A program made the translations under genes and the position numbers. Positions 1-6,358 of a stretch of DNA of 15,937 nucleotides are shown here, in pieces. Source of the DNA: CAYLUN01 sp964386865 (GTDB lineage Bacteria; Verrucomicrobiota; Kiritimatiellia; RFP12; UBA1067). Where the stretch lies: NCBI GenBank assembly GCA_964386865.1, contig CAYLUN010000115.1, positions 1 to 15,937 on the forward strand. Reading direction: 5' to 3'. Numbering within the stretch: position 1 is the first letter of the stretch; each line of letters begins with the position of its first letter. Under the pieces are notes generated by a model, which was given only the letters and a program-made list of their open reading frames with translations, was not told where the DNA came from and did no database searches.

Positions 1-53
1 TCACTGACCGGATTATATCTTAGCACCCCGTCCAGTTTTTGGGGAGCGGCTCA
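1..53 (-). mobile_element. Terminal end of a probable IS3-family insertion sequence (rest lies left of the window)
   Basis: Read on the minus strand from position 53, the DNA begins TGAGCCGCTCCCC and continues AAAAACTGGACGGGG. This is the layout of IS3-family terminal repeats: a TGA start, a C-run, an A-run, then TGGAC. The frame of the neighbouring truncated gene runs into it and stops at 13-15. A perfect TATAAT lies at 12-17 on the minus strand, 36 bases inside the tip. IS3 elements often carry a -10 box in the left end, so the transposase would be read leftward out of the window. No transposase codons are visible here. The other end and the target duplication lie outside, so the family assignment rests on the terminus alone. 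Confidence 0.42.
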
Positions 54-255
54 CACCACACCCGTATAAGTTGTATTCAATGTCTACAGAACGGGAGCCC
101 AAGAGCTTCTTCTTGCGCAGCACTGACTCTAAGTGTTTGGCAAGCCTATGGTTTAAGCACTCTTCTTTCGGTTGTGTCTTGATGAGTTCGCTATCGTAAC
201 GAACCAGCAGTCTGAGCGCGTCGTGAATGGCTTCACGCAGTTGATCTTTCATCAT
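54..255 (-). pseudogene. N-terminal fragment of an uncharacterised nuclease-like hypothetical protein, cut by the IS end
   Basis: About 67 native codons are readable from the ATG at 255, which has a GAGG motif five bases upstream. The residues HRLAKHLE and SVDIEYN, in that order, resemble the N-terminus of a widespread uncharacterised protein of roughly 180-200 residues. From memory, that family continues into a 'PDIIVH...NLLVIE.KK' segment reminiscent of restriction-endonuclease folds. Here the frame reaches the glycine near position 54, enters the IS-like sequence and ends after about 13 unrelated residues at 13-15. The downstream half is not in the window. I therefore read it as an insertionally disrupted gene. 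An alternative is a genuinely short 80-residue protein, which would make the similarity and the IS end coincidental. Confidence 0.48.
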
Positions 256-326
256 TTTGGCCTCGTGAAACTGACGTCAGTCAAAAGGTCAATATGGGGC
301 GCACTTGGCCAGTCTGAAGTGATCGG

Positions 327-881
327 CTATGAAGATCTGCTCGACAATGCCGTCCACTGAAGCGCCGACTCGATGCGACGACGGTATGTGGTATCAATCT
401 GCCTGGGAGCCAAGCGAACATAGCGCTCGGCCAAATCACGTCGTGTACCAACAAGTTTAGCAAGATACTGCACCACTTCTTCAGGAGAGGGCGTCCGTTC
501 GATTTCGAATTTCGGCGGCAGCTTTGTCCAAATGACGTGAGCGACCCCGCGAGCAGCGGCCCACTCGGCTAAATCAAGGATCAAAGACGGAGATGGCTGC
601 CCGGACGACCATGAGCCAATGTGCTTTTCTTGGTTCGTTTTAGGGATTTCCTCTCGTTCCCGAAGATCTGACATTGCGGAGGTTAAGTCCGTTGAATCCA
701 TTACCGCCCATAAGGAGCGAACAGGAGTCGCGCCATCGGTCAAGACGAGTGTGATCCTTCCGTCCTTCGATTTGCGCGTGAATTCAACGTGGATGAACGG
801 GCCATCGTTGAACCACTGACGCTGAATGGGGAGTCCTCTTGGATCCCAAACGAGTGAACCCCAGCCAAGGCATGCGATCAT
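327..881 (-). CDS. Gamma-glutamylcyclotransferase-like (GGCT-fold) protein
   Basis: Encodes 184 residues from the ATG at 881. The reading frame stays open further upstream to about 1100, but those codons look like spacer translation. The conserved start MIACLGWGSLVWDPR and the AGGAGA about ten bases upstream of 881 favour this start. The GWGSLVWDPR segment (residues 6-15) corresponds to the phosphate-loop-like YGSL motif of GGCT-fold proteins. It is followed by a strand-rich stretch with VEFTRKSKDGR and an LREREEI segment supplying candidate acidic residues. The C-terminus carries a helical RLAPRQIDTTYRRRI. Family members are thought to act on gamma-glutamyl or related amide substrates, but this sub-branch is uncharacterised and the substrate is unknown. 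No signal peptide is seen, so the protein is probably cytoplasmic. Its G+C content is clearly lower than that of the sulfatase genes. Confidence 0.72.
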   Translation of the reverse strand: MIACLGWGSLVWDPRGLPIQRQWFNDGPFIHVEFTRKSKDGRITLVLTDGATPVRSLWAVMDSTDLTSAMSDLREREEIPKTNQEKHIGSWSSGQPSPSLILDLAEWAAARGVAHVIWTKLPPKFEIERTPSPEEVVQYLAKLVGTRRDLAERYVRLAPRQIDTTYRRRIESALQWTALSSRSS

Positions 882-1152
882 AGTCAGCGCTTCTCCTGCG
901 AAGTTTGCGGTTATAGCAGGGTGGCGATGGAACAGACATCCTGCCCTGCTACATGATGAACTGTGCTTAGGTTTACACAGCGCAAGGGTGCTTGACAAGG
1001 AGAAACAAGACTGTAATGAGACACGCACGCGATCTCGAACCCTGAGCGAAGGCGGAAAATGGCATTCAAAAGTTAGAAACGCTGAACGCCGAACGTCCAT
1101 CGTTGAACTCGCAAGAAGGAGGCGCTAAGACGAGGACACGAACGCTCAACTT
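882..1152. other. Spacer with short repeats, no gene seen
   Basis: This 271-base spacer separates the metallohydrolase stop from the GGCT-like start; both genes are read leftward. No convincing coding sequence is present. The right part (about 1078-1160) holds scattered copies of AACGCT at 1078-1083, 1141-1146 and 1155-1160. It also holds the inverted pair CGTTGAA (1101-1107) and TTCAACG (1152-1158), which runs into the end of the metallohydrolase gene. The left part carries the palindrome described separately. No strong promoter or T-rich terminator could be recognised. Confidence 0.5.
915..950 (-). repeat. Imperfect palindrome, REP-like, with GTAG at its minus-strand base
   Basis: AGCAGGG (915-921) pairs with CCCTGCT (944-950), and inner GATG (926-929) pairs with CATC (937-940), leaving a 7-base loop. 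On the minus strand the stem is entered through GTAG (952-949), a tetranucleotide found at the foot of many REP elements. It lies about 34 bases upstream of the GGCT-like start, so it could also fold in that gene's leader. No T-run follows in either direction, which argues against a simple terminator. Confidence 0.4.
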
Positions 1153-2997
1153 TCAACGCTGCACGCTTATGGGCGTGAGGCTGAAGACGAGGTCGATGTC
1201 GGCGAGCAGCGCGCGGGTGCGCGCGAAGGTTGCCCAGTCGAGCAGGTCTGTGTCTTCGATTTGCGTGATCGCCTCGACCAGCGCGGGGCAGTCGTAGATG
1301 GGGCTGAGCGTGAGCGGCGCATAGCCGGGCGCCTCGGCGCGCAGGCGCAGCGTGCCGGCGATGTCGCAGGCGGCCTGTCCGCCGGGCGCGGCGTGGCGGA
1401 AGAGGTCGCGCGGCGCGCCGGAGGCAAGGTCGGCGACCTCGACGAGCGTGGCGTCGAGAGACTTGCCGCTAGCGGCGTCGAGCACGCGTGCGCGGACGAG
1501 GCACTCGGCGGGCGGCGGCGGGCGGTGGGGCGCGGGGTCGAAGAAGAACGCGCCGCTCACGGCGCGGCCGCCCTGCGGCCCGCCGGTGAGGCGCACGCAG
1601 TACCAGGCGGAGTCGGTTTCGCGGATGACGAGGTTGGTCTGCCACGCGGGCTGCGGCGTTTTGAACGACTCGTTGTGGAACGGCTGGCCGTTGCGGAAGA
1701 ACTCGATTCGGGTGAGACCGGTTTGATCCTTGCCCGAGGCCCACGTCTCCAGCGTGAGTGTGTGCTCCTGGCCGTCCGCCGCGAACGCGCTGCCCGGCGG
1801 TAGGCCGTCGACGCTGGCGAGCAGCAGCGGGCCGGTGGTGGCGAAGGTGCGGCCCGCGGCGGTGGCGCGGGCGACGGCGGCAAGCGAGAACGGCTCCGTG
1901 CCGAGATACGTGTACGTGCGGGCCGATCCGGGCGCTGCGCCGCCGGGCCGGTCGAAGCAGGCGTCGGAGGAGCCGGTGGCGGCGACGCGGTAGCCGTGGT
2001 TGAGCAGCAGGCACCAGAGCTGGAAGGCCTTGTCGTTGGCCGCCGCCTCGCCGCCGCTGGTGAAGACGTCGAGCCCGTCGTAGGTGGGGCCGAGCAGCGT
2101 GTCGAGCGGCAACTCCACAGCCATGTTGGAGACGCGCATCCGTTCCTGCTTGGGGTAGCCGCTTTGGCCGCCCCATGACCCCATCCACCAGCGCAGGGGG
2201 TGCGTGTAGAAGACCGCGCCGCCTTGGGCGTGGATCAGCGCGTGCGACTCGAAGTTGGCGAAGGTCGGCTTGTCGGACTCGTAGTCGGCCGCGCTGGCGC
2301 GCTGCAGGAGCGGGATCACGTCCGCGCCGCCGGCGGTGCGGCCGCGCAGGCCGAGGGTCCAGCAGTGACCGAGGCAGCGACCCGCGTCGCCCGTGTAGTA
2401 GTTCTTGGGCGCTTCGATGTTCCAGGTCAGGGTGCACGCGGGCGTCGCGTGCGGGGCAAGCGCGGCGTCGAGACGCTCGGGCGTCGGGTCGTCGAGCTGC
2501 CATGCGTGGGCGAGCGAGAGGTAGCGCAGGTCTTCGGCGCGGGCGGTGAGGCCGACGAAGGCGAAGTCGGTGGGGATGGTGCGCTCGCCGTGGATCATGT
2601 GCGCGTGGCTGTCGCCCGCGAACCAGCCGCGGCTGCGCAGGTCGACAGCGCGGGTGAGGATGAGCGCGACGTTCGTGGTTACGCCGGGCGCGAGGAGGAG
2701 GTCGCGCCACTCGGCGCGGGTCTCGAAGCCGCGCGTGACGCGGACGCGGGTGCGGCCGGCGGGCAGGCGCTTCTCAAAGGCACCATCGCAGCGGAAGCCG
2801 TCCTTGAAGGCCTCGTTCTCGGTGACGGTCTTGCCGGCGGAGTCCGTAATGGTCACGGTGCAGGCGGCGGGGGCGCCGGTCGCGGCGTCGGTGACGGTGC
2901 CGCGCAGGAGGGCGGAGTCTGCGGCGGAGAGAAGGGGAAAACAGAGGAGACACACAAGCGGTGAGGTGAGTCGGGCGTGACCTTCAGCTCTTTTCAT
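1153..2997 (-). CDS. Exported CehA/McbA-family metallohydrolase (PHP-type) with flanking beta-sandwich domains
   Basis: Encodes 614 residues. A Sec signal (hydrophobic core about residues 12-25, ending LLSAADS) is followed by a carboxypeptidase-regulatory-like beta domain (about 31-115, LRGTVTDAATGAPA). The metallohydrolase core has GDSHAH (129-134), HPLRWW (266-271) and ATGSSDA (340-346), the metal-binding histidine and aspartate motifs of CehA/McbA proteins. A typical AGRTFATTGPLL segment follows near 380, and a second regulatory-like beta domain lies near the C-terminus. Characterised relatives hydrolyse esters or carbamates, but most exported ones near sulfatases have no known substrate. 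The only plausible start is the ATG at 2997, preceded by GGAG nine bases upstream. It overlaps the antitoxin gene by 14 bases, so translation is probably coupled to it. The first five codons (MKRAE) resemble the start of a MazF/PemK toxin rather than a typical signal peptide. Confidence 0.85.
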   Translation of the reverse strand: MKRAEGHARLTSPLVCLLCFPLLSAADSALLRGTVTDAATGAPAACTVTITDSAGKTVTENEAFKDGFRCDGAFEKRLPAGRTRVRVTRGFETRAEWRDLLLAPGVTTNVALILTRAVDLRSRGWFAGDSHAHMIHGERTIPTDFAFVGLTARAEDLRYLSLAHAWQLDDPTPERLDAALAPHATPACTLTWNIEAPKNYYTGDAGRCLGHCWTLGLRGRTAGGADVIPLLQRASAADYESDKPTFANFESHALIHAQGGAVFYTHPLRWWMGSWGGQSGYPKQERMRVSNMAVELPLDTLLGPTYDGLDVFTSGGEAAANDKAFQLWCLLLNHGYRVAATGSSDACFDRPGGAAPGSARTYTYLGTEPFSLAAVARATAAGRTFATTGPLLLASVDGLPPGSAFAADGQEHTLTLETWASGKDQTGLTRIEFFRNGQPFHNESFKTPQPAWQTNLVIRETDSAWYCVRLTGGPQGGRAVSGAFFFDPAPHRPPPPAECLVRARVLDAASGKSLDATLVEVADLASGAPRDLFRHAAPGGQAACDIAGTLRLRAEAPGYAPLTLSPIYDCPALVEAITQIEDTDLLDWATFARTRALLADIDLVFSLTPISVQR

Positions 2998-3214
2998 GAC
3001 TCACGTCTCCGCAGGTCACGTTGGCCCATTCCAACGCTTCTGCCTCGCGAACGCAATCGGCGGCCATGGCACGGTATCCTTCGTAGAGGTCGCGCTTCAC
3101 AACGTGCGGCCGAACGAGATCTTCCACGAAGTGGCTGAACCTTCTCGCGCCAACCACTTGGCGGAGACCGTCATAGACTTCCTCGTCTATCGTCAGTGTC
3201 AGCTTCTTTTGCAT
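2984..3214 (-). CDS. Ribbon-helix-helix-type antitoxin without a recognisable partner toxin
   Basis: Encodes 76 residues. The N-terminus KKLTLTIDEEVYDGLRQVVG (residues 3-22) has the strand-then-helix pattern of ribbon-helix-helix DNA-binding antitoxins. FVEDLVRPHVV follows, then an acidic C-terminal tail (REAEALEW, GDVSHE) of the sort that binds and masks a MazF/PemK toxin. In the usual arrangement the toxin start overlaps the antitoxin end. Here the overlapping frame is the CehA/McbA-like gene instead, and no toxin-like sequence is seen on either side. The start at 3214 is supported by AGGA eleven bases upstream and by a promoter with repeated half-sites just beyond it. Likely role: repressor of its own promoter and hence of the coupled downstream gene. 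Whether a toxin exists elsewhere in the genome cannot be seen. Confidence 0.72.
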   Translation of the reverse strand: MQKKLTLTIDEEVYDGLRQVVGARRFSHFVEDLVRPHVVKRDLYEGYRAMAADCVREAEALEWANVTCGDVSHEKS

Positions 3215-3235
3215 CGCACAAATTGTCCTGTTAGT

Positions 3236-3271
3236 TACACGTATAGTACACGTGCAGCGGCAAGGCGTCTA
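3236..3271 (-). promoter_or_regulatory. Candidate promoter and operator of the antitoxin gene
   Basis: On the minus strand, TAGACG (3271-3266) and TACTAT (3248-3243) are separated by 17 bases and fit -35 and -10 boxes, each matching four of six consensus positions. On the plus strand the heptamer TACACGT occurs at 3236-3242 and again at 3247-3253. The copies are spaced 11 bases apart, one helical turn, and flank or overlap the -10 box. Direct half-sites on one face of the helix are what a ribbon-helix-helix antitoxin typically binds, so this is a natural autorepression site. Binding is inferred from position and spacing. Confidence 0.45.
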
Positions 3272-3292
3272 CCGTTTCCCCCCTCGTTCGCA

Positions 3293-3376
3293 GGCCCTCA
3301 CGGGCCCACAAAAGGTTGCGCCAAATGCCCTCCCCCGGTCCGTTCGTAGTGGCGCCGTGAGGCGCTTCCCGAGCGC
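3293..3376. repeat. Inverted pair of short hairpins (REPIN-like)
   Basis: Hairpin A is GGCCC-TCAC-GGGCC (3293-3306). Hairpin B is GCGCC-GTGA-GGCGC (3352-3365). Read on the opposite strand, B becomes GCGCC-TCAC-GGCGC, so the two share the loop and the outer pattern but lie in opposite orientation with paired differences in the stem. B is preceded by GTAG (3346-3349). The right arm of B can alternatively pair with AGCGC (3372-3376) as GCGCT-TCCCG-AGCGC. The region follows the stop of the GH50-like gene, so it could also end that operon's transcript, but no U-run is present on the minus strand. Confidence 0.4.
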
Positions 3377-3413
3377 TGAAGGTGTAGTGTCGTTGGGTCT
3401 TTTTGCTTAATTC

Positions 3414-4865
3414 TCATGGCGCGTTGCGGACGGCACGGTGCGCGGCGTCGCAGGCGTGGAGCGCGCGTGTGAGCGGCTCGAGCAGCGGCGCGATGGGCGT
3501 TTCTTGCTCGGTGATGAAGCCCTCTCGGTAGGTGTTGCGCCTGGCCTCGAAACCCTCAGCAGCTTTGCGGTCATTGTGCTTCACGGCTTCCAGGTAAGGC
3601 TTGCGCAGGCCGCGCATGTAGCCGCAGTGGTGCCAGCCGACGACGTAGGGCAGGGCGAAGAGGTTCGTGAGGCTGCTCGCGAACTCGTCTCCCAGCTCGC
3701 GATAGTAGGCAGACGAATAATCAGGGTCATCCCTCCACATGGGGCGGCAGGTGGTGTCGCCGTTGAGGATGGGCTTCTGCGACTCGCGGTAGAGCAGCGC
3801 GAGCGTGTCGCGCTGCTTCTCGAAGACTCCGTAATACTGGAGGTTGATCACGTCGACGAAGGGTTTCATCGCGGCCAGGCTGGCGCACAGCTCGTCCGGG
3901 TGACGGGCGTCGCGGTTCATGTTGAGCTTGTCGCCGAGGATGAGATGGTGGGCGTCGTAGCGGCGGACCGCCTGCTTGCGGGCGTCGTACCACTGGCGCA
4001 TGAGGGCGGCGAGGAAGGCGCGGCTGTCGGCTGCGGCTTTGTGCGAATCCGCGAGAGCGGCCCAGTCGGTTTTGGCGGCGAGAGCGGGCCAGTCGGCGGC
4101 GGCGCAGGCGTACGTGGCGCCGGCTTGGGGCGCGTCGGCGTAGCGCGCCTTCATGCAGGCCAGCCAGGCTTGCTTGCCTTTGGCCTCTGCGGGGAGGGAC
4201 ATGAGCGCGAGAACCCAGGGGTGGAGCGTCCGTTCGGCCGGGGAGAGCGCGGCTGTGCCTGGGTCGTCGTCCACCGTCCAGGGCGGGCCGTCGGTGTAGG
4301 CGTAGCCCAGCACGCGCGGGTCATCGGCGTAGCGCTTGACCACGTCGGCGGCGTTGTCTTCGAGGGCGCGCAGGAAGGCGTCGCCGAAGACATCGGTCGG
4401 CCGCCGCCGGAAGGCTTTCAGCAGGGTGGAGCGCGACATGTTCCAGCCCCACGGCACGGGGATATCCAGTTGCACGACGTAATAGGCAGCGCTTGCCGAC
4501 TGGAGGCTCTTCGAGAGCGGGTTGTGGAAGCCGAGCGTGTTGAAGCCCCATGCCGTCAGATTTGTGGCAACGCGCCGCGCCCACTTGTCGGCGGCGGGCG
4601 AGCCCTCGCATATCGCGCCGTCGGCCGCAACGAGGTCTGGGCCGTACGCGGACGCGACGAACGCGGCGTTGCTGGGCGACTGCCAGTAGGCGGGCTCGAC
4701 GTGGTTGACGCCGAGCGAGAGGAAGCGCGCGCCTTCGGGCGACTTGAACCACCACGCGCCGCCGCTCTGTTCGAGGCTGACGAAGGCGGGCGGCGCGTCG
4801 GCGAGAGCGGCGGAGAGGAGAAGAAGGGTGGTGGTGAAGAGGACGTTGCGTCCGTACGGGCGCAT
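3414..4865 (-). CDS. Exported GH50-like TIM-barrel glycoside hydrolase (agarase-related, atypical active site)
   Basis: Encodes 483 residues from the ATG at 4865, which overlaps the preceding sulfatase stop as TGATG, with GAGG upstream. The frame is open further upstream, but that stretch is the sulfatase read in another frame. A Sec signal ends near ALADA (residues 20-24). GGAWWFKSPEGARFLSLGVN (35-54) is the typical N-terminal signature of GH50/agarase-like proteins. Later landmarks are WGFNTLGFHN (106-115), LGYAYTDGPPW (186-196), RYDAHHLILGDKLN (302-315), VINLQYYG (339-346), KPILNGDTT (364-372) and GWHHCGYMRG (410-419). True GH50 enzymes place catalytic glutamates near the third and sixth of these; here they read TDGPPW and NGDTT. 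I recall uncharacterised PVC relatives with similar YTDxPxW and KPxLxxD patterns, so this may be a distinct branch. Operon position suggests action on a sulfated glycan after desulfation. Confidence 0.65.
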   Translation of the reverse strand: MRPYGRNVLFTTTLLLLSAALADAPPAFVSLEQSGGAWWFKSPEGARFLSLGVNHVEPAYWQSPSNAAFVASAYGPDLVAADGAICEGSPAADKWARRVATNLTAWGFNTLGFHNPLSKSLQSASAAYYVVQLDIPVPWGWNMSRSTLLKAFRRRPTDVFGDAFLRALEDNAADVVKRYADDPRVLGYAYTDGPPWTVDDDPGTAALSPAERTLHPWVLALMSLPAEAKGKQAWLACMKARYADAPQAGATYACAAADWPALAAKTDWAALADSHKAAADSRAFLAALMRQWYDARKQAVRRYDAHHLILGDKLNMNRDARHPDELCASLAAMKPFVDVINLQYYGVFEKQRDTLALLYRESQKPILNGDTTCRPMWRDDPDYSSAYYRELGDEFASSLTNLFALPYVVGWHHCGYMRGLRKPYLEAVKHNDRKAAEGFEARRNTYREGFITEQETPIAPLLEPLTRALHACDAAHRAVRNAP

Positions 4866-6358
4866 CACGGCTTCGCCTCGCTTGCGCGGCGCGGCGTGTA
4901 GACCGTGTTCAGCTCGCCTTTCGTTTTGGCGGCCCGCGGCCCGTAGGGCGCAGACTGGCCGGGCTTGAAGGGCAGGCTCCAGCGGCGCAGCGCTTCGGCG
5001 GCCGACGGGAAGTCGTCGCCGATGCGCTTCAGCTCGGCGTCGAGCGCGGCGTCGAGGGATTTCCGCAGGGCGGCGCTCGCGGGCACATCCGCCAGGTTGT
5101 TCATCTGGAACGGATCGGACGCGTCGTCGAAGAGCAGCGTCGGGCCGTCCTTCTGGCGGACGAGCGTGTGCGTAGCCGTGCGGAGCGCGCGGTAGGGCAG
5201 GCAGTCGGGGATGAAGGGGCTGACCTGCATATAGAGGGCTGCGCGGTCGCGCTCCGGCCCGCCGCGGAGCAGGTCGGCGAGATCCTCGCCTTCGAGGGCG
5301 GCGGGCTTCGGCAGGCCGGCCAGGCCGAGCAGCGTCGGCAGGATGTCGGGCGTGGTGACCGGCGTCGCGACGGAGCGGGCGCGCGTATCGCCGGGCAGGC
5401 GCAGGAGGAAGGGCACGTGCGCGGATTCGTCCCAGGCGACCTGCTTGGCGCAGGGCCGGATGCCGTGCGAGCCCATCATTTCGCCGTGGTCCGAGGTGAA
5501 GATGAAGAGCGTGTTTTTGCTCAGCCCGGACTCGTCGAGCGTGGCGAGCAGGTCGCCGACGCAGCGGTCGAGCGCGGTGCAGTGGGCGTAGTAGCCTTGA
5601 AGCTCGCTGCGGGCTTTGTCTTCCTCGCCCGAGAAGTTGGGCGGCAGTTTGATCGATTCCGGCGGATAGAGAGCCTTCAGGTCTTCGGGCGCATTGCCGT
5701 GCGGGAAGTGGGGCGTGCCGTAGGAGACCATCAAAACGAAGGGCTTGTCTGAGGAGGCGTGCGTGCGAAGGTAGGCTTGCGCGTCGCGTGTCTGGGCATA
5801 GGCGTCGTAGCCCTCCCAGATCTTTCGCTCGTCCGAGTCGCCCTCGTAATAGTGCGAGTGCTGGTAGTTGTGGTCGCACTCCGCGACTTTCCAGTAGTCC
5901 CAGCCTTGGCGGCGCTCACGCGGGATGAAGGCGCTGCGGCCGTGTCCGTCGAGGTGCCACTTGCCGATGTAGGCGGTGTCGTAGCCGGCGGATTTGAATA
6001 TCTCGGCGAGGCAGACCTCCTCGTCCGGCAGGTGCAGGTCGTTGAGGAACATGCCTGTGGAGGTCGGGAAGCGGCCGGTCAGGAGCGAGGCGCGATAGGG
6101 CGTGCAGACCGGGCAGACGGAGACGGCGTTGCGGAGGTTGACGCACGAGGCGGCCAGCTTGTCGAGGTTGGGCGTCTTGACGTTCGGGTCGCCCGCGTAA
6201 CCCGTGGCCTTGGCACGCCACTGGTCGGCGAGAATGAAGACGATGTTCGTGCGCTGGGCGGCGGGCGCGGCTTGGGCGGCGGCGCGGCCGAGGCTCAGCG
6301 AAACGGCTGCGCCCGCGCTGGCGCGTATGAATGAACGGCGGTTAATCGAGGTCATCAT
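4865..6358 (-). CDS. Tat-exported type I sulfatase (formylglycine-dependent, CTPYR core)
   Basis: Encodes 497 residues. NRRSFIRASAGAAVSLSLG (residues 6-24) is a twin-arginine signal, so the enzyme is probably exported folded. The sulfatase signature is C85-T-P-Y-R89 in CTPYRASLLTGR; C85 is the residue converted to formylglycine. Metal and substrate positions are visible as LADQW (43-47, with DQ in place of DD), GKWH (132-135), TPHFPH (215-220) and TSDHGEMMGSHG (288-299). K305 sits in the expected lysine region. The start ATG (6358) overlaps the previous sulfatase stop as ATGA; a second ATG follows immediately at 6355, and the overlap favours the first. The 3' end overlaps the GH50-like start. 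It hydrolyses a sulfate ester, most likely on a carbohydrate; the sugar and position cannot be read from the sequence. Confidence 0.9.
   Translation of the reverse strand: MMTSINRRSFIRASAGAAVSLSLGRAAAQAAPAAQRTNIVFILADQWRAKATGYAGDPNVKTPNLDKLAASCVNLRNAVSVCPVCTPYRASLLTGRFPTSTGMFLNDLHLPDEEVCLAEIFKSAGYDTAYIGKWHLDGHGRSAFIPRERRQGWDYWKVAECDHNYQHSHYYEGDSDERKIWEGYDAYAQTRDAQAYLRTHASSDKPFVLMVSYGTPHFPHGNAPEDLKALYPPESIKLPPNFSGEEDKARSELQGYYAHCTALDRCVGDLLATLDESGLSKNTLFIFTSDHGEMMGSHGIRPCAKQVAWDESAHVPFLLRLPGDTRARSVATPVTTPDILPTLLGLAGLPKPAALEGEDLADLLRGGPERDRAALYMQVSPFIPDCLPYRALRTATHTLVRQKDGPTLLFDDASDPFQMNNLADVPASAALRKSLDAALDAELKRIGDDFPSAAEALRRWSLPFKPGQSAPYGPRAAKTKGELNTVYTPRRASEAKP

Noticed and set aside
882..1100. 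An N-terminal extension of 73 codons on the GGCT-like protein
   Set aside because: The extension has no family resemblance, crosses a palindrome, and the conserved MIACLGWGSLVW start has its own ribosome binding site.
2946..2997. A surviving MazF/PemK toxin frame after the antitoxin
   Set aside because: Only the first five codons resemble a toxin; neither the same frame nor the others continue with conserved toxin residues.
3352..3413. Intrinsic terminator after the GH50-like gene
   Set aside because: Hairpins exist, but on the transcribed (minus) strand they are not followed by a U-run; the nearby T-run lies on the other strand and on the wrong side.
3438..4901. A 487-codon plus-strand frame antisense to the GH50-like gene, and similar long antisense frames over the metallohydrolase and sulfatases
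   Set aside because: G+C-rich codon use removes stops from antisense frames. The encoded sequences are Val/Gly/Ala/Arg-rich with no family motifs, while the opposite strand encodes clear conserved proteins.
4866..5879. An N-terminal extension of the GH50-like frame through the Tat sulfatase gene
   Set aside because: The extension is an Arg/Ala/Pro-rich out-of-frame reading of the sulfatase. The true start at 4865 is followed by a signal peptide and overlaps the sulfatase stop.
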